Shown here: piece by piece, positions 1 through 5,230 of the stretch | How the letters are laid out: the number at the start of each line of letters is the position of its first letter | How positions within the stretch are numbered: the first letter of the stretch is position 1 | DNA from: Puniceicoccales bacterium | Lineage (GTDB): Bacteria > Verrucomicrobiota > Verrucomicrobiia > Opitutales > LL51 | Reading direction: 5' to 3' | Length of the DNA stretch: 6,245 nt | Assembly (NCBI GenBank): GCA_031290315.1 | Contig: JAITNS010000027.1 | Span: forward strand, 1 to 6,245 | The notes under the pieces: generated by a model | The model's input: the letters and a program-made list of their open reading frames with translations, nothing else | What the model was told of the DNA's origin: nothing | The model's database searches: none | Made by a program: the position numbers and the translations under genes

Positions 1-10
1 CTCCTTTGTA

Positions 11-47
11 GCCCTAGATTAGATGCCAACGGCATCTGATCTAGGGC
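11..47. repeat. Hairpin H1, copy A (17-bp stem, AAC loop)
   Basis: Arms 11-27 and 31-47 are complementary around the loop AAC (28-30). The only imperfect pair is T20 opposite G38, which would be a G-U wobble in + strand RNA. It is the first hairpin of the repeat unit. Confidence 0.85.
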
Positions 48-56
48 CAAGAAATA

Positions 57-81
57 GTTCAAAGAATATTATTCTTTGAAC
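57..81. repeat. Hairpin H2, copy A (11-bp AT-rich stem)
   Basis: The perfect arms GTTCAAAGAAT (57-67) and ATTCTTTGAAC (71-81) flank the loop ATT. The sequence is unchanged in the second copy. Confidence 0.85.
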
Positions 82-139
82 TTAAACAGCCGGGTCGGGC
101 ATTGTGATTCGCCCTGGATCTCTTTTATGGCATAGGTAA

Positions 140-188
140 TGGGGCTTTGCCCCATACCCCACAAGGAGTCGTAGACTCCTTGACCTGG
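140..188 (+). repeat. Double-hairpin module M1, copy A
   Basis: The first hairpin is TGGGGC-TTT-GCCCCA (140-154). A short spacer TACCCCA (155-161) follows, then a second hairpin CAAGGAGTC-GTA-GACTCCTTG (162-182), then ACCTGG. Two further modules in this unit share the architecture: GGGC/GCCC hairpin, CCCC spacer, a hairpin opening with C(A/C)AGG, then ACCT. They lie at 331-384 in the same orientation and 239-293 in reverse. Confidence 0.75.
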
Positions 189-192
189 TTAT

Positions 193-233
193 TAGCCCAA
201 TAATTATGTATAATATACATAATTATTGGGCTA
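193..233. repeat. Perfect 19-bp palindrome P, copy A
   Basis: The arms 193-211 and 215-233 are perfectly complementary over 19 bp around the 3-nt loop AAT. It is the longest perfect stem in the window. It has a GC core (AGCCC/GGGCT) at the base and an AT-rich tip. Such a structure would form in RNA or as a DNA cruciform. No T-run follows it, so a simple intrinsic terminator is unlikely. Confidence 0.9.
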
Positions 234-238
234 CAATC

Positions 239-293
239 AAGGTCCAGGAAACATTGTTTCCTGGCGGGGATTATAAGGGCGAGGAGCCCTTAT
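239..293 (-). repeat. Double-hairpin module M2, copy A (reverse orientation)
   Basis: Read on the - strand, this gives hairpin ATAAGGGC-TCCTC-GCCCTTAT (273-293), spacer AATCCCCG, hairpin CCAGGAAAC-AAT-GTTTCCTGG (244-264), then ACCTT. The order and spacer match the + strand modules at 140-188 and 331-384. Its TCCTC loop is the same as in the 331-384 module. Confidence 0.7.
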
Positions 294-298
294 TTTTC
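273..298 (+). terminator. Possible intrinsic terminator in repeat unit A
   Basis: The hairpin ATAAGGGC-GAGGA-GCCCTTAT (273-293) is followed directly by TTTTC (294-298). Together with the stem's last T, this is a GC-based stem ending in a T-run. It could stop + strand transcripts coming from upstream of the window. The equivalent hairpin in unit B (650-670) is followed by TTATTT, a weaker tract. The shape fits a terminator, but it sits in repeated hairpin DNA, so the resemblance may be incidental. Confidence 0.3.
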
Positions 299-330
299 TC
301 TTATACTTTCTATTAAGAAAAGTAGATATA

Positions 331-384
331 TGGGGCTCCTCGCCCCATACCCCGCCAGGGGATGGATCCCCTGAACCTCCTTGG
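331..384 (+). repeat. Double-hairpin module M3
   Basis: Hairpin TGGGGC-TCCTC-GCCCCA (331-347) is followed by TACCCCGC, then hairpin CAGGGGAT-GG-ATCCCCTG (356-373), then AACCTCCTTGG. This last stretch runs straight into the start of unit B. The module is seen once in full; its upstream counterpart would lie left of position 1. Confidence 0.7.
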
Positions 385-386
385 TA

Positions 387-423
387 GCCCTAGATCAGAT
401 GCCAACGGCATCTAATCTAGGGC
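387..423. repeat. Hairpin H1, copy B (17-bp stem, AAC loop)
   Basis: Arms 387-403 and 407-423 flank the loop AAC. The only imperfect pair is C396 opposite A414, the same pair that is T-G in copy A. The two copies thus differ at both partners of one base pair and nowhere else in the hairpin. Confidence 0.85.
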
Positions 424-432
424 CAAGAAATA

Positions 433-457
433 GTTCAAAGAATATTATTCTTTGAAC
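433..457. repeat. Hairpin H2, copy B (11-bp AT-rich stem)
   Basis: This is identical to 57-81: the 11-bp arms 433-443 and 447-457 flank the loop ATT. Confidence 0.85.
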
Positions 458-516
458 TTAAACTAGCCTGACCGGGCATTGTGATTCGCCCTGGATCTCT
501 TTTATGGCATAGGTAA

Positions 517-565
517 TGGGGCTTTGCCCCATACCCCACAAGGAGTCGTAGACTCCTTGATCTGG
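517..565 (+). repeat. Double-hairpin module M1, copy B
   Basis: This is the second-copy equivalent of 140-188, with hairpins at 517-531 and 539-559. It differs only by C to T in the trailing ACCTGG, which reads ATCTGG here. Confidence 0.75.
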
Positions 566-569
566 TTAT

Positions 570-610
570 TAGCCCAATAATTATGTATATTATACATAAT
601 TATTGGGCTA
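570..610. repeat. Perfect 19-bp palindrome P, copy B
   Basis: The arms 570-588 and 592-610 are identical to those of the first copy. The loop is ATT instead of AAT, which is its exact reverse complement, so the copy could equally be an inverted version of the whole palindrome. Confidence 0.9.
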
Positions 611-615
611 CAATC

Positions 616-670
616 AAGGTCCAGGAAACATTGTTTCCTGGCGGGGATTATAAGGGCGAGGAGCCCTTAT
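616..670 (-). repeat. Double-hairpin module M2, copy B (reverse orientation)
   Basis: This is identical to 239-293, with hairpins at 621-641 and 650-670. It is the last repeat element before unique DNA; the array ends at base 670. Confidence 0.7.
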
Positions 671-752
671 TTATTTAGTATCTTTGCTTAAATTTTTATT
701 TAAATATATTTTTTTTTATTTTAGTATTTGACTAAAAATTTACTTCGGTATC
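671..752 (+). promoter_or_regulatory. AT-rich leader, probable sctJ operon promoter region
   Basis: This unique, very AT-rich stretch (long T-run around 709-718) lies between the repeat array and sctJ. Two weak sigma70-like pairs can be drawn. One is TTGCTT (684-689) with TATATT (705-710). The other is TTGACT (728-733) with TATCAT (749-754). Both have a short 15-bp spacer. The second would start transcription near 760, past the first ATG of sctJ. No Shine-Dalgarno sequence is visible before 753. AT-rich DNA yields such matches by chance, so the placement is tentative. Confidence 0.3.
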
Positions 753-1652
753 ATGCAGCATCGTATGGATGGTGGAAGAAGGCAACATTGCCGATGTAAT
801 ATATTATGGGTGCTCTTCTGTTTATTATTAACGGGTTGTAGTGTTACGACTTTATTTAATAATTTAGAGGAGCAGGAAGTGAATGAAATGATTGCCATAT
901 TGAAGCAATATGGTATTCCAGCAACAAAGACTATTGGAAAGGAAAGTTGTGCCTTATCGGTGCCAAGTAATCACTTTTCGATGGCAATCGATTTATTAAA
1001 TGCGCAAGGATATCCCTTACCGAAGTATCAGACATTGGGGGATGTTTTTAAGAAATCGGGTCTCGTATCATCGCCCTTAGAAGAACGAGTACGTTTTATG
1101 AATGCGCTATCGGAAAGTGTTGCGTTAACATTGAGTAAAGTTCCAGGCGTATTAAAATCGCGGGTACATATCGTACTTCCCGAAAATGATCCATATGCGG
1201 AAAAAACAATCCCATCGTCGGCAGCAGTATTTCTCGCCTATCGTTCCGATTCCATGGTAGAAGATTATGTCCGCGATATAAAATATTTAGTGACGAACAG
1301 CATTGAAGGTTTGGAGTACGATAAGGTAACAGTCGCTTTATTCCCTCTACCTTTACCACCTTTACCTAAAGCATTAGGGAAGAGCGACACGATGTTTTCG
1401 ATAGCCGGCATTGAAATGACAGATGGTTCGAAGATGCAATTCTTTATGGTATTAGGAGTATTAATAGCGACCATAGTCGCCCTATTGATGATAATGCTAT
1501 GGATGTTGATATCGGCAAGGCGTACAAAGAAAGAAAAAAAGAAAGAAATTAAGATCGAGAATTTAGCGGAAGCATCCGATATGCCTCCAGACAATGGTGC
1601 AGAAAGAGCAGAATCCTTAGATAGCAATAGGGCAGAAGCAAAAAATAGTTAG
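753..1652 (+). CDS. sctJ: T3SS inner-membrane ring lipoprotein SctJ (YscJ/PrgK/EscJ family)
   Basis: SctJ forms the periplasmic side of the inner-membrane ring of the T3SS basal body and is homologous to part of flagellar FliF. The 299-aa protein opens with a lipoprotein signal: basic residues R9, R10 and R14, a hydrophobic core at about 17-27, and lipobox L-T-G-C with lipidated Cys29. Two ring-building domains follow (about 38-90 and 115-205) with the linker typical of the family around 97-112 (DVFKKSGLVSSPLEER). LPENDP lies at 142-147. A single membrane helix (about 230-253) ends in a basic stop-transfer (ARR, then KKEKKK) and a polar cytoplasmic tail. It is longer than YscJ (about 244 aa), mostly through this tail. 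The start is uncertain: ATG 753 and in-frame ATG 765 both give an intact signal peptide, and neither has a Shine-Dalgarno. An in-frame TGA at 729-731 bars longer versions. It is the first gene of the visible operon; the usual sctI neighbour is not in the window. Confidence 0.95.
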   Translation: MQHRMDGGRRQHCRCNILWVLFCLLLTGCSVTTLFNNLEEQEVNEMIAILKQYGIPATKTIGKESCALSVPSNHFSMAIDLLNAQGYPLPKYQTLGDVFKKSGLVSSPLEERVRFMNALSESVALTLSKVPGVLKSRVHIVLPENDPYAEKTIPSSAAVFLAYRSDSMVEDYVRDIKYLVTNSIEGLEYDKVTVALFPLPLPPLPKALGKSDTMFSIAGIEMTDGSKMQFFMVLGVLIATIVALLMIMLWMLISARRTKKEKKKEIKIENLAEASDMPPDNGAERAESLDSNRAEAKNS

Positions 1653-1653
1653 T

Positions 1654-1701
1654 AGGAGTCACGGGATGAATGGGTTCAAACATAGATTAACGCTTAATTA
1701 A
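1654..1701 (+). promoter_or_regulatory. Shine-Dalgarno plus 11-codon minicistron ahead of sctK
   Basis: A strong AGGAG (1654-1658) lies 7 nt before ATG 1666, which opens a tiny ORF (MNGFKHRLTLN) that stops at TAA 1699-1701. The sctK ATG follows one base later, at 1703, and has no Shine-Dalgarno of its own. The layout suggests that ribosomes load at the minicistron and re-initiate at sctK, so SctK yield would depend on coupling. The peptide resembles nothing I recognise, and the spacing could be chance. It is not in frame with sctK. Confidence 0.4.
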
Positions 1702-1702
1702 T

Positions 1703-2392
1703 ATGGAAACAACGACATATATTTCAGATCTGTTGCGCAATAATATGCATCTATTTGCGGCGATCTACGACTTTAATAATGGGATGGTGAAGTATATGCA
1801 CGCCGATTTTTTCCCGGAGATGTTTTCTAAGCAATTGCTTCGGACGTTTACCCAATCGCCAAAATATTGCGGGGAAATTTTAGCATACATTCGCCGTTGG
1901 CTGAATATGGATAACTTAGGTTGCTACAACTTTTCGGAACAACGCTATTGGTTGTGCTTATTTTCCCCAGAAGAAATTCAACGCATCATTGGACATATCG
2001 GCGGGATTTGTTTCGCAGAACAAATTCGTAAAATTATTCTAGGGCGTGAATTATTGAAATTAAAACACGCCATCGGAAATGATGCTTACTTATTTTCGAT
2101 ACGTAGTGCGTCATTGATATTGCGAACAGAAGTTGCGGAACGTTTTCAATTGGAGGGTGAAAATTTCGTTGAACGCGTCTATAATACCGGGAAAGCAATT
2201 ATTGAGATGAGTTTAGCAGGAATACCTCGGGAATTAACGCAGCGTTTTGCGTTAAAGTTTCCTAAAAATTTCGGGTGGAATTTTACCCGCAAGGTAGAAA
2301 ATCCACAGTACTATTTCGATTTTATACGGAAAGTCGTTAAGCGGGTGCTCAACGAATCCGATAATATCGCCGTCACTATGATAAAGGCTTAA
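1703..2392 (+). CDS. sctK: T3SS sorting-platform accessory protein SctK (YscK/PscK family)
   Basis: SctK links the SctQ pods of the cytoplasmic sorting platform to the inner-membrane ring and is needed for secretion; flagella have no counterpart. The protein is 229 aa, slightly longer than YscK (about 209 aa), soluble, with no signal or membrane segment. The best family-like stretch is at about 107-135: a basic amphipathic run (QIRKIILGRELLKLKHAIG) followed by Y129, F131 and R134. This resembles the conserved R-L..A-L-G-x-x-x-Y-x-F-x-x-R region of YscK homologues. The call rests on this stretch, on the length, and mainly on its position between sctJ and sctL, since SctK sequences diverge strongly. 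The start is fixed at ATG 1703 because an in-frame TAA lies at 1688-1690. It lacks its own ribosome site and is probably coupled to the minicistron before it. The stop is 2 bases from the sctL start. Confidence 0.8.
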   Translation: METTTYISDLLRNNMHLFAAIYDFNNGMVKYMHADFFPEMFSKQLLRTFTQSPKYCGEILAYIRRWLNMDNLGCYNFSEQRYWLCLFSPEEIQRIIGHIGGICFAEQIRKIILGRELLKLKHAIGNDAYLFSIRSASLILRTEVAERFQLEGENFVERVYNTGKAIIEMSLAGIPRELTQRFALKFPKNFGWNFTRKVENPQYYFDFIRKVVKRVLNESDNIAVTMIKA

Positions 2393-2394
2393 TT

Positions 2395-3318
2395 ATGTTA
2401 TATATTAGTAGAGAAAAATTTCAATTGCTGCCTGAGAAAAAAATTCTCAAACAAGCAGATTATTGTGCCTATTTGGAAGCTCAAAAGGCTATCCAACATG
2501 CCTATAGCGAAAACGATCATTTGATTCAGCACGCAAGTCAACTATGCGAAAAGCTTGTCAATGATACCAATTCCCAAATCGCTTATTTTATCGCTGACGC
2601 AAATAGCAAAGCGAATGAAGTAATCGACAGCGCTAACCAAAATGCGGCACAAATTATCGACGAAGCAAATGCTAAAAGTAAAGCGATTTTAGACGAAGCC
2701 CTCCATAAACGTACCCAAATATTTGAAGAAGCTAAAAAGTATTATGAGGGTGAGGCGAAACGTGGCTATGATGATGGTTACGCAACCGGTAAAGCAGAAT
2801 TATCTCAAAAGTTAGCGGAACTAACTGTGAAAAATAAGGAAAATATCTGCTATTTGGAGAGTAGTGTAGTGGGGTTAGTCCTTAAAGTGCTCCAACGGGT
2901 GATTGGCGATTTCGATAAAAAAGAATTGATCGTCAGTATCGTACGCCAAGCATTAAAGATGGTAAAAAATCAACAGGATGCTGTCCTGAAAGTTTCGCCA
3001 CAAGATTCCCAAGCAGTACGCGATCATTTGCAAGAAATTTTATCCGATGGTGTCGTAGATTATTTGGAAGTTATCGCCGATTCCCGCCTAAACCCAGGCA
3101 CTTGTATCCTTGAAACCGATGTCGGCGTCATCGATGCCAGTCTAGATATCCAACTCGAAGCAATCACAAATGCTTTTAAAAAAATTACTAATCAAAGTGA
3201 TGATGCTCCCGAAAATACGGAAGTAACAGAAACAAACGATCAGGAAAATAATATGGTCATCGAAGAAAGTCCAACTGCTCCTATTCCGGAGGAAAGTAAT
3301 GAAATACAACAAGAGTAA
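2395..3318 (+). CDS. sctL: T3SS ATPase stator SctL (YscL/HrpE/FliH family)
   Basis: SctL dimers join the SctN ATPase to SctQ in the sorting platform and restrain ATPase activity, like FliH and the peripheral stalk of F/V-type ATPases. The N-terminus (about 1-35) has the usual start of the family. Residues about 50-120 form a long Ala-rich coiled coil with repeated D/E-E-A-x-x-x-A-x-x-I patterns. A glycine repeat G124-x3-G128-x3-G132 follows, a hallmark of FliH/SctL. The globular C-terminal domain spans about 150-262. At 307 aa it is clearly longer than typical SctL (about 200-230 aa). Some excess lies in the coiled coil, and about 40 residues (268-307) form an acidic, low-complexity, Pro/Glu-rich tail. 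The start is supported by AAAGG (2383-2387), 7 nt upstream inside the end of sctK. The gap to sctK is 2 bases, which suggests translational coupling. Confidence 0.88.
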   Translation: MLYISREKFQLLPEKKILKQADYCAYLEAQKAIQHAYSENDHLIQHASQLCEKLVNDTNSQIAYFIADANSKANEVIDSANQNAAQIIDEANAKSKAILDEALHKRTQIFEEAKKYYEGEAKRGYDDGYATGKAELSQKLAELTVKNKENICYLESSVVGLVLKVLQRVIGDFDKKELIVSIVRQALKMVKNQQDAVLKVSPQDSQAVRDHLQEILSDGVVDYLEVIADSRLNPGTCILETDVGVIDASLDIQLEAITNAFKKITNQSDDAPENTEVTETNDQENNMVIEESPTAPIPEESNEIQQE

Positions 3319-3338
3319 AGGGAAGGTAGGGTATTGAG

Positions 3339-4709
3339 ATGCATAACGAAACCGCTAAAAAGAATATAATCAATGGAAATCCATTTTCCCAGGTAACGGC
3401 TACGCTCGACCAGCTCCTAGAAGAAACTAAAACCGTCAAAACGAAAGGTAAAGTATTACAAGTTGTCGGCACAATTGTTAAGGCGATGGTCCCTAATGTT
3501 AAGATTGGCGAACTATGTATTTTGCGCACCCCTTGGGAGGATAGCGAGGTATGGACGGAAGTTGTCGGATTTGAAAAACAAGCGGCTATCCTAACGCCAC
3601 TCGGTGAATTAATGGGCATTTCTTCTGCGACAGAGGTAATACCGACGGGAGATGTGCATACCGTAGGAGTCGGCGAGGACCTATTGGGACGTGTCGTCGA
3701 TGGGCTTGGTCGCGTAACGGCAGAATCCATTCAAAGTAAAGGAGAATTTGTCCCGGAAACATTTTACCCTGTCTATAACGACCCTCCAGCACCGATGTCC
3801 CGTGCCCCCATTGCGATCCCATTATCCTTGGGCGTACGTGCATTAGATGGCTTACTAACTTGTGGTGAAGGTCAACGTCTCGGCATATTTGCGGCAGCCG
3901 GTGGCGGTAAAAGTACACTCTTAGCCCAAATCATTCGCAATACGGAAGCAGAAATTAGTATATTAGCATTAATTGGGGAACGTGGTCGTGAGGTACGTGA
4001 ATTTGTCGAAAAAGATTTAGGTTTAGAGGGAATGAAACGGGCGGTACTTGTCATTGCGACATCGGAGCGCTCTGCTATGGAACGTCTCAAAGCGGCTTAT
4101 GTGGCGACCTCGATCGCAGAATATTTTAGGGATAAAAATAGGAAAGTATTATTGATGATGGATTCGGTGACGCGTTTTGGACGTGCGCAGAGGGAGATCG
4201 GGTTAGCTGCTGGGGAACCACCGGCTCGAAGGGGATTTCCGCCATCGGTATTTGCGACGCTCCCGAAATTAATGGAGCGGGCGGGGCAATCCCCCAAGGG
4301 ATCGATTACGGCGCTATACACCGTATTAGTTGAGGGTGACGATATGACGGAACCGATTGCCGATGAAACGCGATCCATTCTCGACGGCCATATTATTTTG
4401 TCCCGAAAATTAGGGGCAGCTAATCACTATCCAGCGATCGATATCTTAGCGAGTATTAGTCGATGTATGTCGGCGATTGTGGATGATGGGCATAAGGCAG
4501 CTGCTGCGAAATTGAGAAGTATTTTAGCGAAGTACAGTGAAGTTGAGTTATTAGTACGCATAGGGGAATACAAACGGGGATCGGATCCGGCTACGGATGA
4601 AGCGATTGATCGGGTCGATGGGTGTAATAATTTTTTAAAACAAGGATCAAAAGAAATAAATACTTTTGACGAAACGATAGTCATGTTAAAGAAGATAGTA
4701 GGTATGTAG
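3339..4709 (+). CDS. sctN: T3SS export ATPase SctN (YscN/InvC/EscN family)
   Basis: SctN is the hexameric ATPase at the cytoplasmic base of the T3SS. It releases effectors from chaperones and helps unfold them for export. The 456-aa length is normal. The N-terminal beta-barrel domain covers about 35-100. The P-loop AAAGGGKS is at 185-192, with K191 binding phosphate. GERGREV has E214 as catalytic base. Walker B LLMMD ends at D275, followed by [18 protein letters not shown]. The alpha/beta-ATPase signature P-A-I-D-x3-S-x-S spans 365-374, and R375 aligns with the arginine finger. The C-terminal helical domain runs to the end. No key residue is missing. Flagellar FliI is the closest alternative, excluded by the SctJ lipoprotein and SctK alongside. 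Purine-rich GGGAAGGTAGGG (3320-3331) precedes the ATG. The gap to sctL is 20 bases and to sctO 22 bases. Confidence 0.98.
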   Translation: MHNETAKKNIINGNPFSQVTATLDQLLEETKTVKTKGKVLQVVGTIVKAMVPNVKIGELCILRTPWEDSEVWTEVVGFEKQAAILTPLGELMGISSATEVIPTGDVHTVGVGEDLLGRVVDGLGRVTAESIQSKGEFVPETFYPVYNDPPAPMSRAPIAIPLSLGVRALDGLLTCGEGQRLGIFAAAGGGKSTLLAQIIRNTEAEISILALIGERGREVREFVEKDLGLEGMKRAVLVIATSERSAMERLKAAYVATSIAEYFRDKNRKVLLMMDSVTRFGRAQREIGLAAGEPPARRGFPPSVFATLPKLMERAGQSPKGSITALYTVLVEGDDMTEPIADETRSILDGHIILSRKLGAANHYPAIDILASISRCMSAIVDDGHKAAAAKLRSILAKYSEVELLVRIGEYKRGSDPATDEAIDRVDGCNNFLKQGSKEINTFDETIVMLKKIVGM

Positions 4710-4731
4710 TTACAGTGGGAGAGAGAGGGAT

Positions 4732-5178
4732 ATGGCAAAGAAGTACGAGTTAGATGATTTACTACGGGTTCGAAAAATTCGAAAGGATCGTGCTGAAAGG
4801 AATCTCAAGCAAGCCAAACAGCTACTCAAAGAGGCCGAACAGGCTCTTGTCAAAGCGAAGCAAGAATTGGAAGAGTATAAGATATTTGTTATTAAAGAGA
4901 CAAGGCGGCTTTACGATCAAATTTTAAAGAAGAGCATCAACAAGCGAGAGATTGATAATTTACATTTCATTGTAAAAGAGCTACAGGATCGTATTTTTGA
5001 TTATCAGAAGCGAGTAGAGGAAGCGATGTTAGCGTGTGATAAGGCGAAAGAGAATCTCGATAATTGCCGTGAGGAGTTACGGTTAGCGGAGCGCAGCATA
5101 GATACGATTCAGTCGATGAAAGATGTTTGGCTGGAGCAGGTCAAGAAAGAGGAGGAGATGCAAGCTGATGCGAGGTAG
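4732..5178 (+). CDS. sctO: T3SS ATPase stalk / chaperone-escort protein SctO (YscO/FliJ family)
   Basis: SctO is a small coiled-coil hairpin that inserts into the SctN hexamer like the gamma subunit of F1, stimulates the ATPase, and contacts the export gate and chaperones. The 148-aa protein is almost wholly charged helix. A first coiled coil covers about 12-60 and a second about 72-145, with a short break near 62-72. The family-typical N-terminus reads KKYELDDLLRVRKIRKDRAE, and a tryptophan in D-V-W-L-E-Q precedes the acidic end, as in chlamydial SctO. Sequence conservation is low in this family, so position right after sctN is the main support. A strong purine-rich ribosome site (GGGAGAGAGAGGGA, 4717-4730) precedes ATG 4732. 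The last bases overlap a possible upstream start of the next gene. Confidence 0.87.
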   Translation: MAKKYELDDLLRVRKIRKDRAERNLKQAKQLLKEAEQALVKAKQELEEYKIFVIKETRRLYDQILKKSINKREIDNLHFIVKELQDRIFDYQKRVEEAMLACDKAKENLDNCREELRLAERSIDTIQSMKDVWLEQVKKEEEMQADAR

Positions 5179-5217
5179 AAGATTTACCTGTAAAGAGGCA
5201 GAGGGGATAAAATTTCA

Positions 5218-5230
5218 CAAAGGATATAAA
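5218..5230 (+). promoter_or_regulatory. Shine-Dalgarno that decides the sctP start
   Basis: AAAGGA (5219-5224) lies 6 nt before ATG 5231, an ideal distance. The competing in-frame ATG at 5168 overlaps the end of sctO by 11 nt. It has AGGAG (5153-5157) only at a longer 10-nt spacing, in a Glu-codon run of sctO. I favour 5231. Confidence 0.55.

Larger units (their letters stand above)
1..376. repeat. Tandem repeat unit A (hairpin-rich, with linker)
   Basis: This is the first visible copy of a 376/377-bp tandem repeat. Positions 1-293 match 377-670 with eight substitutions (at 7, 20, 38, 92, 94, 95, 184 and 213) and one single-base indel near 87-88. Positions 294-376 are a linker that is not repeated after the second copy. 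No ORF of note lies in it on either strand. Nearly all of it is inverted repeats: 11-47, 57-81, 140-154, 162-182, 193-233, 244-264, 273-293, 331-347 and 356-373. The left edge is cut, because the bases that precede unit B (the module at 331-384) would be expected upstream of position 1. No transposase, terminal inverted repeats or target duplication is visible. Confidence 0.9.
377..670. repeat. Tandem repeat unit B (hairpin-rich, truncated at 3' end)
   Basis: This is the second copy of the unit that starts at position 1, about 97% identical over 294 bases. It carries the same hairpins in the same order: 387-423, 433-457, 517-531, 539-559, 570-610, 621-641 and 650-670. Identity with unit A stops at the last base of the 650-670 hairpin, and unique AT-rich DNA leading to sctJ follows. 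The array therefore ends about 80 bp before the T3SS operon, exactly at a hairpin boundary. It is non-coding. Confidence 0.9.

Noticed and set aside
193..233. Intrinsic terminator at the 19-bp palindrome
   Set aside because: The stem is mostly AT and is followed by CAATCAAGG, with no T-run on either strand.
1..670. CRISPR array
   Set aside because: There are only two long units, with no short identical repeats separated by unique spacers; the repeated part is nearly the whole unit.
1..670. Insertion sequence or integron element
   Set aside because: There is no transposase or integrase frame, no terminal inverted repeats of a whole element, and no visible target duplication.
1..752. tRNA, rRNA or known riboswitch in the leader
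   Set aside because: No cloverleaf, CCA end, rRNA motif or riboswitch core could be found; the folds are simple repeated hairpins.
1096..1627. Two - strand open frames (1096-1359 and 1265-1627)
   Set aside because: Both are antisense to sctJ, overlap each other, and match no family; the sctJ frame has lipobox, ring domains and a membrane helix.
3281..3730. 149-codon open frame on the - strand
   Set aside because: It lies antisense to the end of sctL and the start of sctN, which are well supported; it is Ser/Thr/Pro-rich with no recognisable domain and no ribosome site, so it is a shadow.
3339..4709. Flagellar ATPase FliI or F1 beta subunit
   Set aside because: Neighbours are SctJ with a lipobox and SctK, neither of which is flagellar; P-loop and context match SctN, and no F-type ATPase genes are present.
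3586..4738. Four - strand open frames (3586-3918, 3872-4090, 4097-4378, 4427-4738)
   Set aside because: They mirror the strongly conserved sctN coding sequence and have no independent support.
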